Shown: piece by piece, positions 12,061 through 23,789 of the stretch | Numbering within the stretch: the first letter of the stretch is position 1 | How the letters are laid out: each line of letters begins with the position of its first letter | Assembly (NCBI RefSeq): GCF_963583255.1 | Contig: NC_084810.1 | Location: 7,099,751 to 7,163,750, forward strand | Direction of reading: 5' to 3' | DNA: 64,000 nucleotides | Source of the DNA: Pyrus communis | Taxonomy: Eukaryota; Streptophyta; Magnoliopsida; Rosales; Rosaceae | Notes under the pieces: generated by a model | Databases searched by the model: none | The model's input: only the letters and a program-made list of their open reading frames with translations | What the model was told of the DNA's origin: nothing | Made by a program: the position numbers and the translations under genes

Positions 12061-12505
12061 ATTGCATAACCACCAATCAATGAAACAACACATGAATCAA
12101 GTTGCTCAAGTTATAAAGGCTCAACGAAACAAGAAATGAAATAATGAAAGGAGCATTGTCACATGTTTCAAAGCAACAAACCCCATGACAATGGGTTAAC
12201 GGTCCACCACTAGCCCTCACCTTCATCAAATCAAGCCAATCAAACAAAACAAACCATATTTCCAATATGCACGTCAAATCCCACTTCATATAACAATATC
12301 ATTGGCTAAATATGAAAATTAACAATTTATAGGAAAAATGATTATAAAACCATTACATATTCACATATATTAAAGTCACTCACATTTCATCGTAACATAC
12401 CATCTATGTAAATCAAACACCTTTCGAATATGCGCATCAATTCACATACCACGATCATCATCAGTACACAAGCCAAATCATGTTTGATAGAGATAGGTCT
12501 ATGGC

Positions 12506-12507
<2 letters not shown>

Positions 12508-12555
<48 letters not shown>
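12508..12555. repeat. (AT)n microsatellite
   Basis: About 24 AT dinucleotides in a row, inside the solo LTR. Confidence 0.95.
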
Positions 12556-12557
<2 letters not shown>

Positions 12558-13883
12558 CACATTTCAATAGAATCACATTATAAGAACAAGTCAAATTCAC
12601 AGATGATACCAATATAAGAAATCAAGGTAATAACCATATCACTTATGTTCAAGTCACTCTCTAACCAATGTAGGCCCATTAGACTTCACTTAAGTCTCCC
12701 ATAGTACTAATTTTATTATTTAGAACATTCCGAGACATGTTGACCATAAATCAATTCTCAGTCAACGATGGGGTCCACAACAATCCGCAAATCCGATTTA
12801 TGATCCATAACTTCCCAAAGTCCACATTATACTTCGAGGATAACATACTAAAGTTTCATTTTGATCCAATAGTCGAATTGTCGTCAATCACACAAACAAG
12901 TGGCGGTCCAAATTGATCACCACACCAAACAATTGAATCTTTGGAAACCAAGCTAGACATAGGTTCACATGGTCACTAAAAGGTATTTGAAACCTAGACA
13001 ACACTCGTGAACGATCCCATGCACCGCCACACGCGGTGGAAGTCAAGATGGAGGAGGGTTTACAAACCCCGAATTTCAACATTTACTAGATGAGCTCAAA
13101 TTTACGTGGTAGCTAGAACTCAACAAGGGAAACACTTTTCACAACTAGGCCGACGATAATTTCTAGGGTTCTAAACACCCAACTCTAAAATGAATACGAA
13201 AGCACAAACTAAGCATACCCACTTGAGGATTATGAAGAGTAGATGAAGTTTCATACCTCACTCGAAGGAAATCGTTGCCAGAATCGCCGAAAAAATGATA
13301 AAACCGCCGGAAAAGTCGTGGACTTTGCGACCTCGAACTGCAAAGATGGAAAAGAAATGGGAAAATCTAACATCATAGAGATGAAGGGTTCGTCAAGAGC
13401 TTTCCATGGACACCAAGATCATCCAAAACGGAGCTCGGATGAGAAAGATACAAGCGGGTCAAGTTTGGTGGGTTTATGGGTCAAATTTCCCCTAAAACGG
13501 GTTAGGCAGCACCCCTTTTCCATTTTCTGAAAACCCTCCCCCTTTTCTGGAGGTTTCCCTCCCATTTATAGCATTTTGGTAATATTACCAAAATGCCATT
13601 AACTTTAAACGACTCTAACTTCTCCGTTCGGACTCGGAAATAAGATATGTTTACGCCTACGCACTCATGGAATTGAACTCTACCTGACCAATTCAAGAGT
13701 TGACTGAAAAGGTCGAGAAAATTGGAAATGACTAAAGTAACCCTCACTTCGTTTTTCTCAAATTTGGAGAAATAAAGAACTAGTTCCAATCAAATCTTCG
13801 AAATACGTCAAGAATAAAATAAAATAATAATTTTAGGAACAGGATATCACAGAACTGCTAGCTCTAGAGAGGATAGTGGTGAG

Positions 13884-14949
13884 AGCATCCCTAATGGAGG
13901 CTTTATCCTCCTTGAGGCTATCACATTTGTAGCTCTAAAGAAAAATTTCATCCCCAATGGGCTGGAAAATGAGGCTACATCCACAACATGGGCTAGCAAC
14001 TTCAATCCTTGGGTAATAAAAAGTTATGCTACATCTAGCCCCAAAAGGTAGGGTGACCCATTCCAAATTGAGGGCCTAATCTTGGTTTTTTGTTTGTTTT
14101 TTAGTTTAGAAATGGGTAAGCCCCATTTTTAATTCCAAAACATGATTTTAAGGTTATTATTCAACTGTTTAGGATTTTAAGGTTTTATTTTCAACCGTTT
14201 GTTTGATTAAGAAAACACATACAAACAACGGCTATTTTTTGTGTGATTGATTAGAAAAAAAAACACAGTGCTTTGTGCTTAATTTTCTAGATTGAAAAAT
14301 TCATAAAATAGTGATGAAACTTAACATTGGTAGTTTAGAGACCTAAACCGAATATATAAACAAATAACATAACTAAATTGTGATAAGATAATCCAATCCA
14401 ATGGTTGTTATGAAATGAAAATCTTGTTTGCTTTCGGAGTATGTGTCAATTAGAGAAATAAACCAACAGATGAGATTGAGATAAGATAATCAAATCCAAT
14501 GGTTGTTATGAAATGAAATCGTATCTTGTCTGATTTCATAGAAACAAACCAACATATGAGATTGAGAAAAGATAATCAAATCCAATGGTTGTTATGAAAT
14601 GAAATCCTATCTTGTCTGATTTCATAGAAACAAACCAAGAGATAAGATTGAGATAAGAGAGCCTACAACAGTGCATAAGTGATGAAATTTAATTTTGTCA
14701 GAATTTGAATTTTTTTAGGTTAAATAACACGTCCAAAAATCAAGTTAAGAAAAGTTAAGACAAAATAAATTTACCATGTAATCAAATCACTCATAAATAA
14801 AATATATAGTTCCATATAGAGCCCAAAAGATGTATAGTACCTCATTGGGAGAGATTTTTTTTAGAGCCCCAAAGATTCCTCAGAGCTCTAAATTGGGCTA
14901 TATCTACCACTTTTCTAGCCCTATATAGAGCCCCTCATTGGGGATGCTA
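13884..14949. mobile_element. Non-autonomous TIR DNA transposon, about 1.07 kb
   Basis: Starts AGCATCCCTAATGGAGGCT and ends in the near-exact inverse, with complement AGCATCCCCAATGAGGGGCT. It interrupts the NLR remnant, whose sequence resumes on the other side. TGAG is repeated at both junctions (13880-13883 and 14950-14953). There is no transposase. The superfamily is unclear because the target duplication is short or eroded. Confidence 0.75.
14380..14660. repeat. Three tandem units inside the TIR transposon
   Basis: Units of about 86-99 bp share 'caatggttgttatgaaatga', 'gataagataat' and 'gagattgag'. The second and third are more alike than the first. Confidence 0.85.
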
Positions 14950-15080
14950 TGAGAAACTGCCCCGGGGTGGTGAAGCTTCCCTTCGCAGCCCATGCTGCGG
15001 TGACTATTAAAGAGATCAGAGGAGATTTAAACTGTTGGAGAAGTCTTAAATGGCAAGATCGTGCAGATAAGATCATTCTT

Positions 15081-15866
15081 GTAGTTTTTTTTTTAATTTT
15101 CGAGTGTACGTAGTTTTCATCTATGAACCCAACCATCCATTTTCTTTTATAATAGCAATGATATTAATGTGCACAAGTTGCTGTATAGTAAATGTATTTT
15201 CTGTTGGATTCTCTTAACGTAATCGAAAATGTTCTTGTTTGTTGGCATGAAGATGTGAGGACGCATACAAAGGTGGTGAGCAAGTCCTAGAATAAGTTCC
15301 AGAAACAGTTCATCGGTTTCATCTCCTTGTTTGTAGCAGTAGTCTGTTAGCTGCTTGCAATGTAATGCATAGATAAAAACACCGTTGTATGCTGGTGGAA
15401 TTTCACTATTTCAGACGCCGACAACTTTGGCTGGTAGAGTTGTTCCGTAATGATGATGTGGAGCCGGACAACTTGAAAGTTAATATAACTTAACAAAGTC
15501 AGCAAAAAGAAATTAAAACATTTTTTGGTTTTAAGTTTTCTCTTTGTATCTCTTTTTTTATACATTTCTTTTACATCTCTCTGATCATTCTTCTTCCACT
15601 TCTCATACCCCTCATTTCTCCTATGTATTTCCCTTTTATCTTAAACACAAAAAAGAAATGAAACCTATATAATGCGGTTGAACTACTCATAAAAAAAACC
15701 CTCGCAGCCATTGTTCTCCTTTCCATTCCAAAATCCTACATTCATAGTCGTCGGCCCCTTGCTTCAACTTGAAGCACGTGGCAACCTTTCTCCCGTTTTA
15801 CAGCCCCTCCTCCTTCCTCTTCTGATGGATTGCCACGATTTTGTTTTTTAGTTTTAGTATTTTTTA
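15081..15866 (+). repeat. Right copy of the duplicated NLR 3' UTR and flank
   Basis: Aligns with 8040-8380 and then, after a junction near 15462, with 9031-9455. The 650 bases at 8390-9030 are absent here: either deleted in this copy or inserted in the other. The splice-acceptor-like 'tttgtag' of the intact gene reads 'tttgttg' here. Confidence 0.82.
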
Positions 15867-17104
15867 TGAGTACCCCCTTGGTGAGGATTTTTGGGAGTAT
15901 ATCCTAGTGACTATTTTATTTTTGTGTTTGTGTCTTATCAGCTCTTATTGGATCTATTTCGTTGTTTTTGGTGATTTTGCTTATGGTGTTCACCACAAAA
16001 TTTATGTTGGTTTGGATATTAGTTGGTTCCTTATCAGTTTCTCTTGGAAGTCTGCATTATTCGTTGTCAAAGAGTGTCCTCATGGTCGAATTCTGCACTA
16101 TTCGTTGTCAAAGAGTGTCCTCATGGTTGAAGTCTGCACAAAAGTCAAATGAACTCTATTCCCGGTGAAAATTTTTGTTGGTTTCTGATTTTGTCAAAAT
16201 CAGAAAAGAAAGGTCCATGTTGACTCGTATATTAATCTAGTTTCTGGGTCAGAGTTGCTCATAATTCAACTTGAAACATCCAAGGAAAACAAAATTTAGT
16301 ACCATATCACCTCATGTCGTATCAAATCTGCATTTAAGGGGAGATTACTTAGTCGTCAACGCGTGGTGGCATACCTTCTTTATTCCAAAGAAAAAAGCAT
16401 GGTTTTTCCATCTAAATGTCAAAAACCTTTGAACTAGAAATTTACTGAATCTGACCAAATTTTGCGTTTAAGTTTTTAAAGAATAAATAATTGATCATAC
16501 TAACCAAACTGAACTAAACCGGTGCAGACCTAAGATCACCTCCATAGTCCATACTGGGGTATTCCAGCCCTAATATAGTCACATTTTGTAATAAAATTCA
16601 ACACCTAGTAATTTATGATTAAGTTAGCACAACAAAAATAATGCTATTGACGGACTAAGTTGGGCCTACAAAATTTATCACATACAACACAAGAAGGTAA
16701 GAAACTTCAACTTCAGGTACCTTCTAGTCAAATTGAAAAAAGAATAGTCCACTCATACTCTATAGAGATTCCGGTTCAAAGGTGAATCCTTCTCCATTAA
16801 TGAACTTGAACATCCAAGAAAAAGAAATCTCATGCAGCCTGAACAAGTGGCATATGGTAAAGCCCTTGGTCCAAAAATGACAAAACAGATTGCATGAATA
16901 GTCAAACTTCAAATGGAAAACGGCAAATGACTTAGTCAAGTTGATTAGAGCAGTTTGTTTCTTCTGCACGAATTTCTATTCCCGTGGTTTAGGTGAAGAT
17001 ATGGCGATTCTGGATACGTATTTGTATAGTTTGGCTGAGATTTCTTGAATCCAAAGTATCATTTTCTCATGTTCTTGCCTACTGAACTTTATTAAGCATC
17101 TGCC
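15867..17104. other. Gene-free stretch with a 41-bp tandem repeat
   Basis: From 16051 to 16138 a 41-bp unit beginning 'tctgca' and including 'gttgtcaaagagtgtcctca' occurs about 2.2 times. The remainder has no recognisable gene. The last few hundred bases are the upstream region of the coiled-coil-only gene. Confidence 0.6.
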
Positions 17105-17551
17105 ATGGAAATTGTGGGTGATGTTTTGGGTGCTTTTGTCGGAGAAACTGCCTCGATATTATGCGGCTGTCTATGTTCTGCCGGCATAGACACTGCCAGA
17201 TTCCGAAAGAACCTCGACGAGTTAGAGAAGGAGATGAAACATCTTAAGGATCTTAGGAACGATTTCCGGCAAGAGATGGTCGTATCAGAAACGGAGAAAG
17301 ATGGAAAGGTACCTGCTGCAGAACGAGAAGTGTGGTTTGGAGAAGTAGAACTGCTTGAGCGTAAAGTAAGTTTGTTGCAAGCAAGAGTGGTTGTGATGAA
17401 CAATAACAAGAAGAAATTTTGTGGGTGTTTTCGTAATTGCGGTAAGCGGTGTAAGGCCGCTGGAGAAGCGACGAGATTGCTCAGGGAGATCGAAATCCTG
17501 CAGAGTAAGGCTAGGAGTTTCCCAGAAGCCAAAGACGGACAGAAAAAGTGA
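17105..17551 (+). CDS. Coiled-coil-only NLR-like protein (truncated RPS5-type N-terminus)
   Basis: A single open frame of 148 residues. The start MEIVGDVLGAFVGETASIL, then CGCLCSAG and a charged heptad-rich stretch (about 30-65, FRKNLDELEKEMKHLKDLR), followed by WFGEVELLERKV, matches the layout of the coiled-coil domain at the N-terminus of RPS5/RPS2-type NLRs. The Cys-rich CGCFRNCGKRCKAAGEA segment (about 106-122) corresponds to their 'CSxNC...SSY' region. The frame then stops; no P-loop or LRR follows within 1 kb. It belongs to another subtype than the intact NLR at 4932. It may be a real short gene, as free CC-domain proteins are known in plants, or the stump of a lost NLR. The open frame is undamaged, which slightly favours the first. 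Confidence 0.6.
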   Translation: MEIVGDVLGAFVGETASILCGCLCSAGIDTARFRKNLDELEKEMKHLKDLRNDFRQEMVVSETEKDGKVPAAEREVWFGEVELLERKVSLLQARVVVMNNNKKKFCGCFRNCGKRCKAAGEATRLLREIEILQSKARSFPEAKDGQKK

Positions 17552-18951
17552 AGAATGTGGATTTCAAAAGCTCAACAGATATGATAAATTTCGCGCACGC
17601 TTAATTAAGAAGCATCAACTTTCTAAATTCATAACGACGCAGATTTACAGAAACATGTTACCTTGTGCTATCTAATTCGCAAACATGTAGAACAATACGT
17701 ACATGTAGAGTTGTTCTAAATGTCTTTTGTTTTTCTCCTTCTTAAGTTCTTACGAGCGACGTTACCAATCTTTTGTTTTGCTTTCCAGTCATGGCAAGAA
17801 CATCCATGCCGCTGTACGCCCGCCTTCGCCTGTTGTTTCTGCATGGGTTTTTATTCTTCTTCTTCGTACTTACGTTGCTTCTCAGCGGCAGCACGGACAT
17901 CGGAAGTTTTTCGTGGATTATTTCCTTCAGTGGAAAAAAAAAAAAAAAAAAAAAAAGCAAACTGAGTGTAGGCATCAAGGTAGCCGCTGCAGAAGAGGAC
18001 TCAAGGTGGCTTGTTTGGTTGAAAGGAAAGGATAGCTTGATTCACCGATTGGTTACAAGGATAATATGATTGAGTCCTTGTTGCTTGGCCGAGGCTACAA
18101 GGGAAGGGTGATTTTGCTTGTGAGTCGAGAGAGGGATCGGATCAAGTGCCACAACCGGCCTAAGGGATGCAACCTATTCGCTTGCCATAGCGGCAGTGGT
18201 CATTTACCTCGACCAACCTAGGCAGGCATAGCACTTGAAAATAATACTGTCTCGATCACAAGTTGGTTTTATTTCGTTTGCAAAAGCACAAGCTCCTAAT
18301 CCTACATCATGGCCGTCTCTGACATTTCGAAGGCATTGTGCAAATTTAATAAAAAGGTTCCCCTTGTTTAAAAAATTATAATTTTTTTAGCGATATATTC
18401 ATACAGATTTCAACATTTTTTTAACGATATATTAATACAATTCAACCGTCAATATTCAAATTTAATTGAAATCAACCTTCCACTCTTAATAATTGAATTA
18501 TATCCAATTTCTTTTAACGATATATTTATAATCACATGTCATATATAGGAGGATGAAAAATTTTAGAAGCCCTCTGAAATTCGGGGCACATACCACATCT
18601 TTTGCACACTCCCAACTCCGCATGAGTAGGGCACATTCTCTTGTTCAGGCGAGAGAATTTCCAAGGAGCGGCCAGCCACAACGGTTTTCCTTAGAGAAAT
18701 CTTGGAAGCTAGCAAAGGTTGTACTAAGCATTCTTCAAAGCTTTTACTTTAAGTGATCCCCTATCAAGGACTTGACAACCTTCCAAACCATTTGAGGATA
18801 CAGGGTTGGTCCATGCCTCTTTGAAAACCTAACCAGCCCTAGCTGGCCAGACCAATGTCCCAAGGACTCGTTTGGTGAGCTAGATGGAATTTGACGTCAG
18901 GGATAGGATTGGATTGGAAGGGATTGGTTAGGCTTTGAGTCCCAGTTTGCA
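17552..18951. other. Gene-free stretch with a 23-A run
   Basis: A 23-base A run at 17934-17956 could be a retroposed poly(A) tail. An open frame from 17773 with a hydrophobic N-terminal half crosses that A run and is not credible as a gene. Nothing else is recognised. Confidence 0.5.
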
Positions 18952-20405
18952 GGTTTTTTTATTTTCTAACCCATAACTTCGCTAAGGGTGCTTCTCAGGT
19001 GATGGGGACCAACCAGAGTTCTCATCAAGCTTCCCAATGCTTGCTCAATGGCTGTCGCCCCTTCTCCTGAACACCATCATCTACTCATAGCTTATTTTTT
19101 ATAACTTCACGGACATCTTTGTCTCCACTCCTGACATCCCAAGGAGAGGATGAGCCATTTTCTTGCATATCCTGTCAATCTTCTTGTTCGTCTAATTGAT
19201 TTGTATCAGGAGGTCATCATACTTTTCCTGGAGCAGGGTATTTTGGACGTAGATAAGGTTCCCCACCTAATTCATCTCTTCGGCATCAGCAAGTATGTCA
19301 TTCATTTTCTCTTCCAAGCTGGCAAGTCAATCCCACTCTTCTTGTCTTCTTCTTCGGAGTGTCGTCTTAGGCCTTGCAAAATATAGGATCATCCATTGTG
19401 TAGCCACTGTGTATCATCCTTAAACATCTGGGTAACTCTTTTTTTGTCTTAGTCGGCTTAAGTGCTTAGGGCAACCTTCAACCCTTGGGTCTTGCACTCA
19501 TAGGTCTTTCCTTGGGCCTGCACCATTGGGTGGGCCAATGGTCCTGAATTTCCTCTAAGATACAATTTTTCCGCATTCCAATATTCCAAGAGCTATTATC
19601 AATGATGTAGGTAAGCACTTCTTGAATAAACCTTTTGCTGCACTCATTGCAAAATATGGGATCACCCATCATGTAGCCACTGCATATCATACTTAGATAT
19701 CTGGGCAAGTTGAAGTCTCCAACAAAGAGATAAAGCGCGTCCTAGAGAAAACAGTCAGCTCTACTCGCAAAGACTGGAGCATGAAATTAAATGATGTTCT
19801 ACAAGCGTACTGAACAACATATAAAGCTCTAATTGGGATGCCTCCATTACGGCTCGTTTATGGTGAAGAGTGACATCTACCTATAGAACTAGAGCATAAG
19901 GCGTACTAGGCTATCGAATAGCTAAAGTTTGCCTATTTTTATGTGGGTGATAAGCTTAAATTGCAACTCAACGAGCTGGACAAACTTTGTAATAAGGTAT
20001 ATGAAAGTAGAAGCTCTACAAGGAGAAAACTAAGGCGTTTCATGATAATCAAATTTAGAAAAGAGTTTAAACCATGGCAAAAAGTTTTGTTGTTTAATTC
20101 AAGGTTGAAGTTGTTTCCAGGGAAGTTGTAGTCCCATTGGAACGGGCAATATCGGGTTAGTAATGTTTATCCTCGTGGGGCTGTCAACATTATTAATGAG
20201 TAAAGTGGTAACACATTCAATGTGAATGATCACAAGTTGAAACCACACTTAGACCACCGGACTTCTGCTACGTCTAGCTATAGACATTACTAAAGTGCTT
20301 ATTGAGAGGTAGCCCAATTTTCTAACCCTAACTTGAAAAAATCCAAAAAAAAACATTTTGCTTTCGATAATACTAGTTTAAAATTTTGTATTTTTTTACT
20401 TTATA
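18952..20405. pseudogene. Gypsy composite, copy 1: antisense gag piece joined to sense integrase
   Basis: Two parts. 18952-19370 matches 49662-50070 and reads, on the minus strand, as a degenerate gag N-terminus with a coiled-coil. 19580-20290, on the plus strand, reads as the end of an Athila/Tat-type integrase (ISGQVE, then [20 protein letters not shown] and a '[13 protein letters not shown]' tail) with several in-frame stops. A 65-bp stretch of integrase is present twice in tandem (about 19375-19440 and 19641-19705). It is decayed beyond function. Confidence 0.75.
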
Positions 20406-20784
20406 TTTATTTTATTTTTTGTAAAAATTGTTAGCTGTGAAAATTCTTGTTTGCCTAAAGAGTATTTTTAATTCAAAAAAAGCATTTATTTTGTTGGATA
20501 AAATTCTTATTTTTTCAAAGAAAATTATTTTTGCAGAAACTTCTATTGCGAAAAACTAAGTTGATAAAAACATGCTATTGACTTAAAAAACTTTGGCTTT
20601 TGCAGGTTGCAATCAAGACATACATGGCGGCAGGCGGCCCTATATCTAAAGTCGTGCATGGAAAATAAAGAAAACTGGATCTTGCATCCAGCAGCAATTC
20701 ATTCATTCACATTAACCATAGCAATTCTAAGGCTTTCATATTGCAGAAAATTTAAGCAGTTCAAAGCAATTGAATTTCATGCAG

Positions 20785-21265
20785 GGCTAGAAAAAATTCC
20801 CAAAAATCCCTAACCAAATAAAAAAAATGCCAATCCCAAACCGAAAAAGTTTCATACCAAAATTCCCAAAATTTTCTGGATGAAATACCGAACAGATCCC
20901 GAAATTTTGGTACGAGATTAGGTATTGTGTACTCAATTTTTCGGTAATCCCATACCGAACCAAAATTAAGCATTATATATATAGCAATATAATTGGTGTG
21001 GTCTATGGGTAGCAACCATAGCCATTTTTGTTACTTATTTTATTTGGGTTGCATGTTAATTTAACTTGGCATGAATGATTGCTATTTCAATTTGTATGAA
21101 ATATGGGAATACCAAACCATCCCAAAATAACTAAAATATTTCAGGAATCCTGAAAATTAGGAATACCGAAATTTTGGTTTGGGATTGGTCTTCAAATTCA
21201 TGTTCCAAAAAATTTCAATTTGGGATTTGGGATTCCATTTTCGATTTGGATCCTATACCGAACCA
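20785..21265. repeat. Possible hAT-like non-autonomous element
   Basis: Begins 'cagggctagaaaaaattccc' and ends near 'ataccgaaccacca', with repeated 'cccaaaccgaaa', 'ccgaaattttgg' and complementary 'ggtttgggattgg' words. A CAGGG-type end suggests hAT. No target duplication was established. Confidence 0.33.
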
Positions 21266-21394
21266 CCAATATAAAGGACAGTCAAAACAAACAAGCAGAT
21301 ATGGGGTCTAGCCTATCATTGAATTGCTAAGTCTCTAAGGCCATTCCTAATCTTGTTTATCTAGTAGTTAACTCCTATGCAAGTTTCTAAGTAT

Positions 21395-22174
21395 CAAGGT
21401 TCTAAAAAACGCTCGGCGCTAGTCCGGCAGCGGGCTGGTGCCTAACGCCTAGGCGGCTAGGCGAGGTCTAGGCGGATTTAGATAAATTTCTTATATATTA
21501 TATGAATGAAATAAATTTACTATATCAAATGTAAATAATTATTAACTAATATGGTATTTCTAGAAGAACATACATATGTGAATGTTTTATGTACATATAT
21601 AATATGTTTGCCTAGGGAAAAAAAAACAAACTATTATCTAAATAATTTATAATTTATATAACATATATATATATACCAAACTTTTAAAAATATAAAAAAC
21701 CCACATAGTGGGTGGTTTTCATAATTAAAACCATCAGCCGTCCACCTCACCTCTTTCAAATCACTCGTCCACCTTGGGTGGTTTTCATAATTAAAACCAT
21801 CAGCTTTTGACCTTGGATTTGAGATCCCAGTCCTCAACTTGCGCCACCATATATTCAAAATGTTTAAGTCTCTCTCTCTTTTCACACTCTCTCTTCCCTC
21901 ATCTTCACATAGACGAGCTGCAGAAATTTGTCTGGGCTCTGCAACTACGTACGAGATTGGAAGTTGTAGATCCATTGCAAAAATTGCAGCAAGTTTGGGA
22001 TTTGCAGCAAGATTCAAACTGCCTAGACTGCCGCCTAGCCCCCCTCAGGCGCCTAGCGAGCGCCTAGGCGACCGCCTAAGTCCTCCCCGCCTAACTGAAT
22101 GTTTTGGTCTAAATCAGGTCGGAGCTCCACCGCCCAGCACCTAGGCGGCCGCCTAGGTCGATTTTAGAACACTG
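21395..22174. mobile_element. hAT-type non-autonomous element, 780 bp
   Basis: Left end CAAGGTTCTAAAA and right end complementing to CAGTGTTCTAAAA, followed on both sides by GC-rich 'gcctaggcggc'-type subterminal repeats. The 8 bp outside are CTAAGTAT and ATAAGCAC, matching at TAAG plus one more base, as expected of an eroded 8-bp hAT duplication. A 40-bp internal direct repeat (ggtggttttcataattaaaa) is present. There is no transposase. Confidence 0.72.
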
Positions 22175-23522
22175 ATAAGCACAGTTATAGCAAGCAGCAG
22201 TTATAAAGTGGGTTTTTAGAAAGCATATCAGGACAATTCTGATGAAGCTTCCACATTTGGACCGACTCACTAATCAATCACTTCATTGTAATGTCTTTTT
22301 TGTTCTTGTTTAAAAATTCATGTTCAATACCTAGACATCCAGAAACAACCAATACAATCAAAGGGAGAAGGAAAGAATATAATCGTGAGTGATCAAATAT
22401 AAAAGGACTCACTTAGCAGCAGAATGGTGTTTAGAACTGCAGGGTCCGGAAAGGGATTCATTGTGTGCTTGACTTCATTAGAGAAGACAGTATGCTCTCT
22501 CTTCAGATCCTAAAGAATAAGAACGATTAGTGTATTTGCCGAGAGATTTAAAACAGAAAGAATATACAAATGCTTCCAATCAATTTCTAAGCTTTCGTCA
22601 AATCAGTGATCCTCTACAAAACTGGAAGGACCATTTGACATGGAGAACCTTCTTGAGTTCCGTTCGACGTGCGACTCTCACCAATCAACTCAGAATCTCC
22701 CTCAATGGATTTGGTAGCAATATTCGTAGTACATTATGAAAATAATGTTATAATCAGAACCCGACTTCAACGACCACTCAAAAGTTAACATTTCCATTTT
22801 CTTACAACTCAACTACTCAATTGAAATTCACAATGTAACAGTTCAGTTGAAAAAGTTCCCAATTTTTATTACAAAATTAAAATTAAAAAAGCCAAGAATT
22901 GCAGAAACTACCCACCTTTGTCGGTCACGTCACTCTCCAACTGGGTTATAATCGTCTCTAGCATACATTAAAGAGGCCCTCTCAACACTGAATTGTTTTA
23001 GTATACATCAAAAGTTTACATTTAAATTACACATCTGACCAAGAGTCATTAGATTCCGTTAAGTTAAATGATCTAACGACTCTCGTTCAAATGTATAACT
23101 TAAACGTGTACTAGAGAAAGCCTCATCTCACCACTGGTTGCTCTCTCAATTACGTGCCCCCTTTTTTTGTGTTTATCAAACGATAAATTTGTTAGATTAG
23201 CCACCGACGGAGTTTGACCCCATGTAGTCATGCGATGGGCTCCTAGAATATGGTGCCCTTGAGGCTTTCTATTTGATTGTATCGAAAGGCCCAATGATTG
23301 GGATTTTCTTATTGGGTTAGGTTATTTCGGAACAACCAGATCATTTATGATGAAGATAATGAACTCAACACTTTTCCATCACTATAGTAACGTGCCCCGT
23401 TAAATGTGTATATTAAAGCTTAATGGGTCCACATGATCTCGAGGAAAAAGGCAAAAACTAAAGGTTGATGGGCCCGATTTGATATTTGTTCTCCAAGGTT
23501 TCACCACCCAACCCACTAATAA
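22175..23522. other. Gene-free stretch
   Basis: AT-rich intergenic DNA. Only short open frames without recognisable domains were seen. Confidence 0.5.
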
Positions 23523-23741
23523 TAAGGATTTGGATCCCAACAAGATTCTCTTTGTAAGGATCTTAGAAATCCTCACATTCTATCCGTTTATCATACATCG
23601 TGCTATCACAAATTATTTTGAATATTTTTATTTAAAATTAAACACAAACATTACCTAATGAAAACTGACAACACAATAGACGAGAAACGGATAAGATCCT
23701 TAAGATCCTCACAAAGAAGATCCGGAGAGTATCCTTGTCCT
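23523..23741. mobile_element. MITE, about 220 bp
   Basis: Inverted ends: 'aaggatttggatcc...ttctctttgtaaggatctta' on the left against the complement of 'taagatcctcacaaagaagatccgg...atcctt' on the right. No coding capacity. Confidence 0.6.
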
Positions 23742-23789
23742 AATGAAGAATATCATCATTTCGTAATCAAATATGGAAAGTATTATTAG

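Larger units (their letters stand above)
10543..13851 (-). mobile_element. 3.3-kb solo LTR of a Gypsy-type element
   Basis: The element starts TGTCACGCC and ends GATATCACA (TG...CA termini) and is flanked by a perfect 5-bp target duplication GAACT (10538-10542 and 13852-13856). The flanks belong to one contiguous NLR sequence. There is no gag or pol, so this is a solo LTR left by recombination between two LTRs. Ends of the form TGTGATATCC...GGCGTGACA on the minus strand suggest antisense orientation. Short open frames inside are not genes. Confidence 0.82.
10531..15080 (+). pseudogene. 3' remnant of a second CC-NBS-LRR gene, split by two transposons
   Basis: Three pieces align in order with the last 200 bases of the intact NLR: 10531-10542 (gggagcggaact), 13852-13883 (gaactgctagctctagag...) and 14950-15080 (actgcccc...cagataagatc). 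The gaps are a solo LTR (10543-13851) and a TIR transposon (13884-14949). At the right edge a deletion of about 85 bp removes the last codons and the stop and joins the coding remnant directly to the 3' UTR. Everything upstream (coiled-coil, NB-ARC, most LRRs) is missing. It cannot make a receptor. Confidence 0.88.

Noticed and set aside
17773..18069. Open frames with a signal-peptide-like hydrophobic start (MARTSMPLYARLRLL)
   Set aside because: All frames run through a 23-A homopolymer that encodes poly-Lys, and no known secreted peptide family matches. Likely chance or a decayed fragment.
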